A stretch of 64,000 bases of DNA, from assembly GCA_964019135.1 (NCBI GenBank), contig OZ025248.1, forward strand, positions 32,419,670 to 32,483,669. Direction: 5' to 3'. Position numbers and translations under genes: made by a program. Shown here piece by piece: positions 1 to 11,377 of this stretch. The notes beneath the pieces are model-generated. The model was not told the DNA's origin, did no database searches, and worked only from the letters and a program-made list of their open reading frames with translations. Position 1 is the first letter of the stretch. Each line of letters starts with the position of its first letter. Source of the stretch: Arenicola marina (Eukaryota; Annelida; Polychaeta; Arenicolidae).

Positions 1-518
1 GCAATTTGGCACATTTACATTAAATAGTCGAAAATGCATATATTTTGACATAACTAAACGGTCCTTATCACAAATGTGTTATTCCCTCAGTGGCTGCAGT
101 GGTAGATGGATATAGGGTACAATGGGTGCTTAAGGGGTCGCCGTGGATCCATGGGCTAAACCAGAGGTCGAAGCCCTCTAGGTTCATCAAGACAAAACCA
201 AGAGGAAACAATCTTCAGCCTGGGAGCAGGGCACATTGGGGTGGTTAGTCGCGTTGATGAGCTAGCTGTACGAGTGAGGCGCCTTAAAGCGCAGAAGTCG
301 CAATGGTGTCGCATAACGGAGGGATCTCGGTAATGCACGTGTTCCATAGTATAGCAACCACTGTGATATACCGGTATAGTATTTTTGTAGATAAATAAAT
401 ATCCAAAATGTTTCTCAATATCGCCTTAACATTAACATAACATAATGAAGAGTATATAAAAGGTTCGTTCCGGAATGACGTCACAAACCGGGAATTTCGT
501 GCACTGATATATTTTTAC
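1..518. other. Intronic sequence of the left-edge gene
   Basis: Lies downstream (minus strand) of the last visible exon. Short open frames exist, but none has splice sites and phase that continue the gene. No repeat or RNA gene recognised. Confidence 0.4.
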
Positions 519-801
519 CTTCCGTTCCTCCTCCAGTAGTCTTTCCTCCTCTTCCTTCCTTTTCTCTTCCTCCGCTCTCAGCTTAGCCTCCTCCTCCAGC
601 CGTTTCTTCTCCTCTTCCTGCTTCCGCTTCTCGTCCTCCTCCTTCTGCCACTGTGCTTCCAGATCCGCTGCGGCCGTCTTACCCTTCCCCCTCAGCTCGG
701 GGGGCGTCTTTTTCTTGGCCACCAAAGACCGCCCCTTCGCATCTCTCTCCCGATCCTTGCCGTCTTTAGAGTGCTGCAGCATATTCAGCAACTCGGCTCC
801 G
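519..801 (-). CDS. Charged coiled-coil protein, third visible exon (E/K/R helix)
   Basis: 283 nt; acceptor GACCGTAG, donor GTAAAA, phases 1 and 0. The second half is almost entirely Glu, Lys, Arg, Ala and Leu, predicting a long charged helix. The next exon is not found before base 1. Confidence 0.7.
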
Positions 802-2612
802 CTACGGTCAAAACGTTGCGCATCGAATACAGAGCATATACATGTATAACACACAGCGGAGACTGTGAGGAAATACATGAGGAAAAGCAATCGAGCTTCA
901 GATGGCGAAAGTTTTATTAGTTGTAACAACAGTTATTACTGCTGACTGTGGCATATATGGTATTTGTATTGTTTCATTGCGCCAACAGCACGGATAGAGA
1001 AAGTATATAGAAATATATCTATACATCCATTAGGAAAACAGTAAATTTCTATACACGGAATATTGAGTAATATAGAGGATCTAATCCTAAGGTTGTTTTT
1101 CCACAAGACTGCGAACAAAACTACACAAGTTACATTCTGTGTCAGTTTTTCCCTGATGGTTTATCTACCTTGGTTTATCTCAAATAACTCTTACTCACCC
1201 ATCTTTGGTCGGTTTCTTGTCTGGTGTCCTGCTACCTTCGCATGCCACCAGTTTCTTCCGGAGAGTTTTGTCCCTCTCCGGTGTGCTATATGGCTTCTTC
1301 TTGTAATCCTGCTCCTTATCTCTGGACACAGGACTCCCGGTGTAAGCGCCAGGTTTCTCTGGTCTGACCGTGGAACTCCTCGCTTTGTAATCCCTTCACA
1401 CGAGGAAGTAGGCATGGTTTGTTACACAATAAATACTTATATGCAGGCATAACTAGAGGTAATATATACGTATTAAGCAATCATAACTAGAGGTAATCTT
1501 ACGCACTCATAACTAGAGGTAATATATTTATTTATTAAATACATGTATATCTATCAAATTAGACTTGTGCATGTTACCTTATCTCTAAGTAGAAATTGTA
1601 TGTGTCACCTTTCACAACAATTGTTATCACTTAAAAGCATTAGCCTAACAATATAGCTTTGCTGGCCATGTCCTCAAAGGCATTTTATCTGCGATGAACA
1701 AACAGGTTAAGAGGCTCGGTTTGACAGATTCCTATAAATAGTGTACACAGAACAAATGACATGAGCAACATCCATCTGTGCAATAGACAATAACGGTAGA
1801 CTCTCACCGGCTTTCGACTTGGGTCTTAGAGGGTCGTGGTGAGCTTTCGCTGGATGTGGATTTTGCAGTTTTAACATCGGGTTCATCTTTTGCGTTGGAA
1901 GCGCCGGGCAACTGTTCATCACCCCTATCAGCATTGTCGTTAACAACAGTGTTGTCAACAACAGGAGAAGTTTGGTTTTCTCTCGATTCTCGTTCTTCTG
2001 CTACACGTGGCTCTACATTGTCGCTAACTACATTGCTGTCAGTCTCAGAAGTGGGAGGTAAAGGCTCCTCTTTCTTCTTCTCATTTCTTTGCCGGTTGTC
2101 TCGCCTGTCCCGATCTAACCTCCTGGTGGCCTGATATCCGCGACCTTTCGGGGGTCCACTCTTGGGACGCACACTGCCAGTACTCCTGCCATCTTCTGCG
2201 CTCTCCATCGCTTCATCAGTGTTGCTACTACTGACAATCTCGGTGTCATTACTGCTGGCAGCAGGGGACGCCATGCTTTCTTCTTGTATCTCCTCGTAAA
2301 GATTGGGACCTTCACTAATGCTTGGAGATGTATCTCTTACAGTATGTGGCCCCGTTTCTGAAAGATCATTACCGGTACTTGAAATTTCTGTTCCCTTCCC
2401 AGTAAAGTCAGTCTTATCTTTATCCTCACTTGTTTCTATCACGGCTGGAATTACAAATTTGTCATCTCTGACATGAACCCTAGTAGCTGGTATTGGAATT
2501 GCCTCTTGATCAGAAGCATTGCCCCTGTCTTCTGCTGCAGTCAGACGACTGTTGTCATTTCTCACATCCCCTGTGTCTGATACAGGAATACCCTCATCTG
2601 TAGACTCCATCA
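519..2612 (-). CDS. Unidentified charged coiled-coil protein, 5' three exons (partial, runs off left edge)
   Basis: Three minus-strand exons (2612-1808, 1378-1199, 801-519) join with matching phases (2, 2, 0) and GT-AG ends. They give a low-complexity polar protein. The N-terminal ~267 residues are Ser/Thr/Asp/Glu-rich and disordered-looking. A basic stretch follows around residues 270-330, with KEQDYKKKPYSTPERDK. Then comes a long single-helix or coiled-coil segment of alternating E/K/R beginning near EAQWQKEEDEKRKQEEEKK. The start is taken as the ATG at 2610, two bases after an acceptor, so an upstream non-coding exon is likely. Alternatively, the exon is internal and the true start lies further upstream. 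No catalytic domain is visible. Such E/K/R helices occur in MAP7-like, GIGYF-like and UPF2-like proteins, but I could not match it to any family. The 3' part lies outside the window. Confidence 0.7.
1199..1378 (-). CDS. Charged coiled-coil protein, second visible exon
   Basis: 180 nt. The acceptor ending GCGAG at 1379 restores the frame from the previous exon (CG+G = Arg). The donor is GTGAGT after 1199, phase 2. It encodes a Lys/Arg-rich segment including VRPEKPGAYTGSP. A second AG four bases upstream would not keep the frame. Confidence 0.65.
1445..1530. repeat. Three-copy tandem repeat in an intron
   Basis: The 16-mer CATAACTAGAGGTAAT occurs three times at about 38-bp spacing inside the intron between the first two visible exons of the minus-strand gene. 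Confidence 0.75.
1808..2612 (-). CDS. Charged coiled-coil protein, first visible exon
   Basis: Acceptor CTTTTCAG precedes TG-ATG; the open frame runs 267 codons to a GTGAGA donor, ending in phase 2. Acidic and Ser/Thr-rich composition, with a basic GRGYQATRRLDRDRRDNR patch two thirds of the way in. Confidence 0.7.
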
Positions 2613-3087
2613 CTGAAAAGTAATAATACGGCATATATATATATATAACAATGACTAAGCAATAACTACAACAAATGGTATCTATATATCTCAATAATTA
2701 AAATACATAATTTTATCATTTAAATTCCATACTTCAAAGGTCAAGACTACTTATACTTCAGTATTTCTTAAGTATATATAGAGAAAAAATAATAAATATG
2801 AAACCCCACACAAACAGGGAATATATACTGGGCAACATAATATGAAGTTGTGACATATACTTAATAGTATTGCAATTAGTGATAACCTGCCTTTTATATA
2901 GTTGTGACCATACATTTCACAAACAGGATGTGACTTTGGCCTCAAAAATAGATATGCATACATCTACAACCAAAGGGTGGGGAAGGATACAAGGCTGCCA
3001 ACTGCATTGAGAACTGAACTTACTTTTATCATATATTCTAAATAATTTATATTTAATGGCAATTTTTAATTAGCTTAATTTTTTTGG

Positions 3088-3638
3088 GTATAATTTGCAC
3101 CAGCGTATAAGTCACATCAGTGTACAAGTCGCACCAGTGTACAAGTCGCACCAGTGTACAAGTCGCACCTACTGATTTTGAGAAATATTTAGACTTGGGC
3201 CATATATAAGTTGCACTGGTGTATATGTCGCACCTTCATGTGTTGAAGCACTTTGCATGTGCATGACGCTGCTGTAAGTGCGTTTACAGCATCTCTGTTT
3301 ATAACACCATGTGTGACCATCATTGTTAACTATTGTTCATATAATTGTAGTTAAATCAGCATTCACATGGGTGTGCGACAGGGTAGCAAGTTGCTTCTTG
3401 TGATAATGATTGCTGTCGATGACGTAACAGCAGCTGTCTTAGACTAAGTTGGTCAGACACAAACTTGATACTGGGTAGGCGCGATGAGACAGATTCTACA
3501 ATTGGCGCTGGAGTAATTGCCTTTATTCACTACAGACACCAGCTTGTACTTGGTTCATATATAAGTCTCACCAATGTCCATGTCGCATCCCTCAGCCATG
3601 AGGAAAAAAGGTGTGACTTATAAACTGGAAAATATAGT
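3088..3638. mobile_element. MITE-like element with imperfect ~30-bp terminal inverted repeats
   Basis: The left end (GTATAATTTGCACC then AGCGTATAAGTCACA) is mirrored by the right end, whose reverse complement reads CTATATTTTCC then AGTTTATAAGTCACA. The interior near the left end holds three tandem copies of GTACAAGTCGCACCAGT and further TATA-AGTCGCACC relatives near both ends. No open frame. TA dinucleotides at both edges would fit a Tc1/mariner-type target duplication, but the exact ends are uncertain. Confidence 0.5.
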
Positions 3639-4244
3639 ACACATTCACCCCATGTTCATACCAATAATTTACAATTGCTTTGTAACTAAAGATTAGCTCA
3701 AACAGTATTTTTAGTTAGCTCATAAGCTATATTCTGCTGACCAAATGACATTTCTCAGCAAGTGGCTTGGTAATTTATCATGAGACACGAGATGGAGGCC
3801 TGAGAGAGAGATGATTTACTGGCTGGTTACATAAACTAAAACTAACCTCTTAACCTGACGAAGCAGCCATTTGAGCAGAGGTATGAATAAGTATAGGTAA
3901 CAGTAATCTCAGAATATCATCACACACATTACTTTGGAGCGATCTTCTACCACTTCAGAGGTTAATTCAGGTTACTGTGGTTTAACATACCCAGCCTGCT
4001 TTAGTTATTTAGGATATCATAAAATCTCAATACTTCATTTGACATTAGCTGTAGCTAATCGAACAGGTCTACATCAATAAGTTGATTTGCTATTCATATG
4101 GCACTGATTATGTAACCACTACTCCACCCCCATCTGTGCCCACCTAACACAATGGCTAATGAAAGCCATTTATTGTGATGGTAGAACTCCCTGCAACCTG
4201 GTTGCCTGAATCCACAGAATGTGTGTACGATTTATAAGTAATAT

Positions 4245-4385
4245 AAGACTATTCATGCTGCACTCTGCTCTATATAGATCAAGATAAATATTTTCTCATG
4301 TACCACAAATATAGCAGACTATTCATATGGCAATCTACTCCGTATAGATCTGAATAAAGTTAAATAATTCTTCATGTAGCATGCA
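4245..4385. repeat. Diverged tandem duplication (~72 bp, two copies)
   Basis: The block starting AGACTATTCAT and containing a TATAGATC core occurs at about 4246 and again at about 4317, both ending near a CATGTA motif. Divergence is visible, so the duplication is not recent. Confidence 0.6.
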
Positions 4386-4409
4386 ATTCTATTTATATCA
4401 TGAACGCTC

Positions 4410-4525
4410 GACTCCATAATATAATCGAAGACCCCGCCTACTGTACAATATATAATCTTGAGAACCCCACCCACCGTACAATATATATTATGTATTGCAG
4501 GGTCCTCGATTATATTATAGAGTCA
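4410..4525. mobile_element. Short palindromic element (foldback MITE candidate)
   Basis: The left arm GACTCCATAATATAATCGA is matched by the inverted right arm TCGATTATATTATAGAGTC. Between them, two near-copies of a CTGTACAATATATA-type motif lie in direct orientation. About 115 bp, no coding capacity. Confidence 0.6.
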
Positions 4526-6193
4526 TGTACTCTATTATATAGCATACACCTAGCCCTGGTAGCTCTATATATATTGAAATACATAATTCTTTTTGTTACA
4601 ATGACAATTACTGCAAGACTGTATATGTCATGTAACCATGTGCTGTATGATTTGTAGTTGCATGTATAGTCGGCACGGAAACTATTTGCCACCTCGTTTT
4701 CTAATTTGACACGAAATGTTTCATTGACAAGCCCAAAATCAGTTTATTTTTGTCAACTTGAAATACAGTACTCAGTCCTGTTGTCAAAAGAATTCATATG
4801 ATGCCAACATTATAAGTTTCACGCAAACGAAGCAGACAAGTTTTGCTATGGCCGTCGCTCTGTTTACCTTGTCATCTGTCCTGTCTGTGGGTGATAGTAT
4901 TGCTGGTATTTTGGGCAGGGGGGTTAGGTTGTGTCAATGTCAAGCCGTAACTTGAATTAAGCTTACATATGTTTATAGTTTTTCTCATATATACGCACAT
5001 TGAAGCTACAAACTCATTCCTTTTGCATTGCTTTTGCTTTGAGACGTTAACATTACTGTTAGTATAGAAACATTGAATGGGTATATAATGCTCTGTCCCC
5101 TGTTCTAGTGCCTGATATTAGACTCTAATATATTAGAATATTGTTTATGTCTTAAAAAAAGGATAAGCTCACAGTGCATACGTAAGTTTGGTATCATTAA
5201 AATTGCACAGGGTTGCTTTGTCAGGTCAGTGATTTTTAGAACCATCGCGCCAAATTCGCGGAAAATATGGGCCGAAATGTGAGTCTACGGCATTTATGTC
5301 TTTGACTTTAGACCTGTGCAAATGAAATGGCCACTAAGTTTTACGTTACAATAACAACCATGTATGTTACAGGCGTTACAGCCTTTGACGCTCAGTTGCG
5401 ATGGTGGAAACAATAATCCATCGACAAAGGTTCTTGCCAATACCTACCTGAATTGGCAACTTTCACTTGCAAATTGCATGACTTGCCATGCTGCGTCTGC
5501 GGACGGGAAGGTTGCCATTGTCATTTGATTTGGGGAAGTTTGTGGGCGTTTGTTTGGCAAGGTCTACGAAACAGAACTTTGCGACGGTTCCGGCAGCAGG
5601 ACAATGACTTAGGTTATGACTGTGAGGTGCAATCTACGATATGGTTCCTTTACTTTGCCGAAAATGACATTATATCATCATAAACGATCGTACTTTTTAA
5701 CCGTGGCCGATAAAACAAGTGGATCTTGGATGTTCCATGTCAGTTGTTTACTGACTGATAACCAAAAGAACGAAAAGAACCCGAATCATGGCAAGATCTC
5801 GCAAAAGGCGATGGGGTTACTCCCAGATGTTTTATCATCCAAGCTGTGCATAATACCACATACGTTAACTCCGACTGTAAGGGTTCGATGGGCCTTTGCC
5901 TTATTAATGATATAAGTATATATCTTTAATATAATCATTGGCTTAGCTCTAGTACATGTTAGATGTAGTTGGTGGCTCACTGGTAACCTATAACAACCTT
6001 CAACCTAGCTATCACCGCCCTCCTACCCCCCCTTCTATATGATATAAGTATATATCCTTAATACCACAGACTAACTACGGTTACCAGTGGCGGATGCAAC
6101 CTTGCGTGCATCCTTAATATCACGCTGGGTGGGTGAGGGGGGGGGGCGGGCTAATATTCAAATCTGGTGGGGTAGGGTGGGTCCGTGGTGCCT

Positions 6194-6384
6194 GAGAGAG
6201 CGGATATTTCTGATGAAAAGAATACCTTATAGAGCGGACATTTACTATGAAAAAATACCCTATAGAGAGGACATTTTTGATGAAAGAAATACCCTATAGA
6301 GAGGACATTTTTCATGCAAAAAAAACCCCTATAGAGCGGACATTTATGATGAAAATGATACCCCTATACAGACGAATATTTCAA
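6194..6384. repeat. ~34-bp minisatellite, about 5 degenerate copies
   Basis: Unit core is TATAGAGAGGACATTT followed by GATGAAA and an ATACCC tail. Units differ by point changes and small indels. The array sits inside a G-rich block that begins with CAGTGGCGGATG at about 6084, a sequence resembling the ends of hAT-like MITEs elsewhere in the window. Confidence 0.75.
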
Positions 6385-6465
6385 AACTTGCGACGTGGGA
6401 GTGGGGGGTGGGGGGCTCTGAAAATGTGCATTCAGAGAGCGGGTTGTCGCGAAAAAGACCCCTTC

Positions 6466-6580
6466 CGAGTGGATTTTGGCGGTAAAACGCCCCAACCAAG
6501 CGGATTTTGGCGGTAAAACGCTTCGGTTGAGCGGATTTTGGCGGTAAAACTCTCCGGCCAAGCGGATTTTGGCGGTGAAA
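6466..6580. repeat. ~34-bp minisatellite, about 4 copies
   Basis: Unit core is GCGGATTTTGGCGGTAAAAC, repeated four times with variable spacers, and followed by a run of about 14 G. It is distinct in sequence from the array just upstream. Confidence 0.8.
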
Positions 6581-7028
6581 AGCGGGGGGGGGGGGGGGGC
6601 TGCTTTACCGCGGAATCCTTAAAACCAGCAATGGTATTCCCTCCCCCCACCCCCGGATATCGCGTTTGATAACATCCTTAAACCTGAGGTTTTACCGTCC
6701 ATATACATACGTGCGACCCAAGTGAACCTTTATTCGCCTTTTTTCTCTCAATCGTTGGAGCAGAAACGTATAATTTCTCTCGAAAGACTGAAGTCTTATC
6801 AAAATTGCAGCTCTTGACTATCTATTCCAGTTGATATCGAAAGTGATCAAACACAATTTCAGCTCTTTACTAAGCTTATATGTTACAGTTGATATCGAAA
6901 GTGTTCAAATAAGTTACCTCCAAACATTGCCATGACTGTCAGTGACCATACAATTTCGATCTTTTTTTCTCGCTCTCCATATGCCCTACATGGCCTGGAT
7001 GGCACACCCCACCACTGTACTAATGTAG

Positions 7029-7075
7029 CTCCTCCACCCCCCCCCCCACCCCCCCCCCCCACCACCCCCGCCACC
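7029..7075. repeat. C-homopolymer-rich tract
   Basis: Two runs of about 11-12 C separated by A, then short CCACC units. Could form G-quadruplexes on the minus strand. No flanking inverted repeat was identified. Confidence 0.8.
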
Positions 7076-7439
7076 CGGGCATTCATCCTGTATACGATAA
7101 ACTGCGCCTAAGGTAAGCAAGACGTCTTTACGTCTTTGCTTAAAGGGAACCGCCAGCCTAGCCTCTAACGCTGCTTTACCGATTCATATAATACCCAATT
7201 ATCTATCCTCCAGATTACAGAATTTTTCGTTCTATCTATAGCTCACAATAAAATTTAGAAGTGACCGCCGGGCTCGATTCTGCCGCCTACCCAGGCGGCA
7301 GCCCTTTTTGGAGGTGTGTCCGCGATTGACCAATCAGGAGGCGATACTCTAATTTATTCAAACAGGAAATTGCGCCTATTGTGTGAGCAAAACAAGAGCG
7401 CGTGATCATCGCTATTATAAAGAGCTGCGATTCTAATCC

Positions 7440-7815
7440 AAATCATGGCATTGTTGCGGAGTCAATCGTCGCAAGACGTATATCAATTTGTTTGGATGGT
7501 ACATTTCCATAAAACACTAAGATCATGTTCCACTGCGCGCCTTGGAACTGCCGCTGTTTACCTGTAAATAGCGGCCCTGATCTCTCTCTCCCCGAGTGAT
7601 AACATAAGGCGGTACCACATGAATAGTCACAATACGCGTCACTGCTACCGGCAAAATGGCGCTCTGCTCGACATTGCTGGGGGCGGGCTGCCTTAATTAA
7701 TTTTTTTCTCCTTACCAGTCGGCCGAAACGAAGCGTTAACACTCGCCAATTTAACTTTAAGATGTAATCTTTCGGTGCAGATCGCGATTAAATTAGGTTG
7801 GACACCCGCTTTAAT
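7440..7815 (-). repeat. Dispersed repeat, inverted partner at 57228-57480
   Basis: Reading the minus strand gives the same ordered blocks as plus-strand 57228 onward: AAGCGGGTGTCCAACCT, then a GCACCGAAAG block, GTTAACGCTTCG, GGCAGCCCGCCCCCA-like, the GTCGAGCAG block, GCGCCATTTTGCCGG and GTGACG. There is a shared core of about 250 bp with clear divergence. No long open frame, so probably a non-autonomous transposon or an old segmental copy. Confidence 0.75.
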
Positions 7816-8276
7816 AAAAGCCAGAATGTTTGGTGGACTGGCTTTGGTTTCTTTAATCATTTATTACCTTAATTGTGGTGGAAGGCTGTTTAGGCTTTCT
7901 TGCCCACAATATGTTGCACTACGGAGGTAAAGATAATGCTTCAAAGAATATGTACTCTTCTTGGTGCACATGGTGTGAACGGCTGTGAAGGAGAGCAAAT
8001 CTGTCGTGTGATTCCGCTATATTTCGGTATTGTCACTTAAAGCAAATTTTGAAGTTCAAGGTCGTCTTTGCTGATCGCGGGAAACGCAAAACGTAAACAC
8101 GAAGTCAGGAACAACAGAACAGTTGTGTAAGCGTAATTTACTGGAGTTTGCCGCATTTGTTTGGCAGGTGGCGAACACCGGGAGTTACTGAACCCAGCTA
8201 TTTTACAACGCTACCACTTGCTACAGTCCAGATCACAATTTCGACACAAGTGACAATGGCTACGGCCGCTGCCCCC

Positions 8277-8341
8277 CAACTCCAGACCATAGCCATAGGC
8301 ATAGGCATAGATATACATGGCATAGGCATAGCCATGGCATA
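8277..8341. repeat. Hexanucleotide-type repeat (ATAGGC / ATAGCC)
   Basis: Imperfect tandem CATAGGCATAGG units broken by ATATACATGG. Confidence 0.8.
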
Positions 8342-8449
8342 GGACCATACCACTCCACCCACTCCTCTGCCGGTGTACGTGCACACTGGCCGCTCTTCAA
8401 TCTGGCCGTCGATTAATGTGGCCCGCCGGCGGGGGTGGTGACCTGGTGC

Positions 8450-8549
8450 CACAGGCGCCTTAAATCAGCGGGGGAGGGGATTACCCTTATAAACTCTTGT
8501 CTATATTATGGGTACCCCCCCCCCCCCCCTGCTGATTTACAGCGCCTGT
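8450..8549. mobile_element. 100-bp hAT-like MITE of the CACAGGC family
   Basis: The left end CACAGGCGCCTTAAATCAGC is mirrored at the right end (reverse complement CACAGGCGCTGTAAATCAGC, 2 mismatches in 20). The flanks form an 8-bp near-duplication, CCTGGTGC on the left and CCTGGTCC on the right. An 8-bp target duplication fits the hAT superfamily. The interior holds G- and C-runs and no open frame. The same terminal sequence bounds the larger element at 47620-48477. Confidence 0.8.
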
Positions 8550-9000
8550 GCCTGGTCCGGTGTACATCCAGGCCGGAAGCAGACCATGCCACCATCCGAA
8601 AACTGATGGTAGTCTTTGTCTCATCAGTGTCTGGCTGCTGGATTATTGTTAGCACATTGTTGCACATTGTTGTACACAGTAGTTCCATAGATGTAACCGA
8701 GTCTGCTCCGATATGGGTGCAGTCGCGTAGCCACAGCAGCTTGCTTGCAGGACTAAGTGTACAGGGACTACCGCTACCAGTTGTTAAATGAATAAAGAAA
8801 TTAATATATTAACATGATCAAGTGCTGAAATGGGCTTTTGGATCAGGTTTCGTATACTTTTGCATCTTATGTCTCATCAAGTGCTGAGATCTGCATTTAG
8901 CCCCCCACCTCTCTTTTCTACCCCCTCCCACTGTCTATTTTCAGATGGCGGCTGGCATGGTCTGTGGCCAGTCTGCCTGGTAGTCCCTGGTCCAGGGTTA

Positions 9001-9166
9001 GCCTGAAAACAAGACATTACTGTCATAGGACAGTGGGCAATCAGATGACATATAGCCTAAAAACAAGACATTACTTTCTTAGGCAATGGCAGTTGGCAAT
9101 GGGACGACACGAAACATGTGATCCCATTGCCAACTGTCCTACAACAGTAACGTCTTGTTTTCAGGC
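9001..9166. mobile_element. 166-bp MITE with ~50-bp inverted repeats, TA-flanked
   Basis: The left arm begins GCCTGAAAACAAGACATTAC. The reverse complement of the right arm begins GCCTGAAAACAAGACGTTAC, with homology continuing through GGACAGT-GGCAAT for about 50 bp. A TA dinucleotide flanks each end, as expected for a Tc1/mariner-type insertion. An internal third partial copy of the arm (AGCCTAAAAACAAGACATTA) suggests a nested or duplicated arm. Confidence 0.8.
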
Positions 9167-9910
9167 TAGTCTAGGGTTAACAAGATGCAAATGAAATTGC
9201 AGGCAGGCACCTTGTTTAATATAGGGGTATCCACTTACCCCTACCCCATTAATTTACACCTAGTCCGATCTCTGACCGCAGTCTGATCTAACTGCGGTCA
9301 GTGTCACAGTCAGTAGGGGTGAGGAGGTGGTGTATCTCAGCACCAACTGGAGATTAAAGACAGAGGGTTGGAGGCTGAGGTTGAGGTATTAATTCAATTT
9401 CATTGTATTTATAGTTAATTCAATGGAAATGACAACAGCTGATATATGATTTTATAAGTTTTGTCTACTTGTTCAATGCTACATGCAGTGGGCTACAGCA
9501 ATCTTCAATATGCAAGGTCATATACCTGTACACATGTTAGCATTATGATGTTGTTTTGCAAAAAAAGTATTATGCGAAAATTGGATCTGCATAAATGTGA
9601 AAAATTAAAAGACAGTATCTGTCGAAAGAGATGGATTAAATATCCGTAAACCTATATTTGAATGATTCTGTTATCTTTGCTGCTTCTGTTTAAAATATAG
9701 ATGATCACAGTGGTTGTAAAATTAGGTTTGATTAGATAATTAGCTCAACTTATCTTGGCCGACAGCCAGCCACTTTATTTTACCACCCTACCTAACTCCC
9801 TTTAACAGGTTTTTTTTCAAGCTTGCTGCTCCACCCCACAAACAATTGACAACCAAGCCCCTACTCCCAAAACAACCACCCCATCACCCACCCACCTTCC
9901 AACCCAGTTA

Positions 9911-10015
9911 TTAGCAAGAGATCCGCCCATCCGCCTGGCATATTTTCAATTTGATGGGCAGTCAGGTGCTGTTTACCTGCCCCAAAAGGGCCATTTGGTT
10001 AGGAGGTTTAGAAGA
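9911..10015. repeat. Dispersed/tandem repeat copy A
   Basis: Blocks TTAGCAAGAGA, TTTGATGGGC, CAGTCAGGTGCT, TTTACC, AAAAGGGCC and GGTTTAGAA recur in the same order and strand at 10351-10480. Uncharacterised repeat family. Confidence 0.7.
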
Positions 10016-10350
10016 CTTGGCTGGCCAAAGAAAATTCTGGCTAATACCCTGCTTCCAACATCCACCACCCTCCGCCATGGGGCCAGATTGAAGCATGGGG
10101 AGTGTACATGTGAATCCCCTACCCCAACCTCCACATTATATTGTCTTTGACCCAACCCCCCTTTCCTGCATGCCACCCATGGCTGGACTACCTCTCCCTC
10201 TTCCTCTCCACTTTAACAGCTTCCCATAAACTAGGTTCTTCAGTTCATAGTCTACACAACATTATCTATAGTCACTGCTTATAGATGATTTTTTTAAATA
10301 TATAACATTTGATAAAAAAAAACATATATAATAAATATCAAAACAGGATT

Positions 10351-10480
10351 TTAGCAAGAGACCTGCCTGCTCGCCGGATAAGTGTGTAGTTCCATTTTTT
10401 AGCTTGCAGATGTTCAGTTTGGTGGGCACTCAGGTGCTATTTACCCACCCAAAAAGGGCCTTTTGGTCAGGAAGTTTAGA
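10351..10480. repeat. Dispersed/tandem repeat copy B
   Basis: Second copy of the 9911-10015 repeat, with about 25 extra bases in the middle. Confidence 0.7.
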
Positions 10481-11370
10481 ACAAAATCCTAGCGTTCACA
10501 ATTTTATATGAATACTTTTTTTACCAGCATCAAAATGATATCTAGGAAGTCATTTTCATAATTGACTGCTTTCAGATGAAACCAAAAAGATGGAAGTCAA
10601 CATCTTCCTATATTATTGGCCTCAATAAATATAGGTACCATCTCAATCAAAGACATGGGCATACAGTGGTCCCTGTGTTATACAGTCCCTCCTGTTGCTA
10701 GCTGCTATGACTGTTCATATATACACTTATTCAGCATTTTATCCATTAATATCTAACAATATGACCCTTTAAATAGGTTACTTTGATGCTTCAATAGCTT
10801 ATTGTTTCAGAAAAAAAATTGTACTCATTTTTAAACTTGCTGTGCAACTATCCCCCGTTTGTGGCTCTGTGACTCACCTACATGCTGGAGCAACCCTGAG
10901 GCATGCCTCTCTGGGTACACTCATTACCTGAGAGTGTCACATGTTGGAGAGACATGTTTGAGGGCTATGGTCAGCTGGTCTGAGAGTGACACATGCATAC
11001 AGTGTTACCATGCCTCAGCTAAACCTTTTGGTAATGACAGAAAGGCAGCTTGATGCGATCAAGTGGATCACTGATCAGTTCCTGCATCAAGCCACATAAG
11101 AGCCTCCAATGACAAATAGGGCTGGCAGGTCCTGAGCTTGTCACACTTGCACATAGCATACCAAACTAATGAGAGTGATGGATGATGTATCTGTGTTGCC
11201 ACCCCTTTAATTGTCTATTGTTTATGAGCTATTGGCAATTTTTTTTGAAGCAGTTGATGATGCAATATTTATAGAATAGTGTTATTCCAAGATGTGAATT
11301 TTATATACAGTAGTTTAAAATGTATTCTTATATACTTTTTCTGCATACTTCAGATGAGAATTAAAGGAAA
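10481..11370. other. Upstream region of MCM10
   Basis: AT-rich and without CpG clustering. No core promoter motif can be assigned. An acceptor-like pyrimidine tract ending in CTTCAG at 11353 suggests that the ATG exon is preceded by an unlocated non-coding exon. Confidence 0.4.
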
Positions 11371-11377
11371 ATGGATG
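11371..11377 (+). CDS. MCM10: MCM10 coding exon 1 (7 coding nt)
   Basis: ATGGATG followed by the donor GTGAGT. It joins exon 2 in phase 1 to give MDDDCDFD, which suits the acidic start of MCM10 (human begins MDEEEDN). The exon may start at 11354 after an acceptor-like CTTCAG. Chosen because no other in-frame ATG with a donor precedes exon 2. Confidence 0.65.

Larger units (their letters stand above)
2613..6080. other. Intergenic DNA between left-edge gene and the first G-rich repeat block
   Basis: AT-rich. Apart from the elements listed separately (3088-3638, 4245-4385, 4410-4525) I see no exon with credible splice sites or codon use, and no RNA gene. Confidence 0.5.

Noticed and set aside
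1199-1378. RPEKPGAYTGSP as an exon-junction-complex binding motif (as in SMG6)
   Set aside because: Spacing and the Tyr-x-Pro end do not fit the known motif.
6883-7086. Minus-strand frame with a Gly run
   Set aside because: Generated by the C-homopolymer tract.
5241-8084. E2F-like GCGCCAAA at about 5247 and GCGGGAAA at about 8077 as MCM10 promoter sites
   Set aside because: About one such match is expected by chance in this length, and no transcription start can be placed near either.
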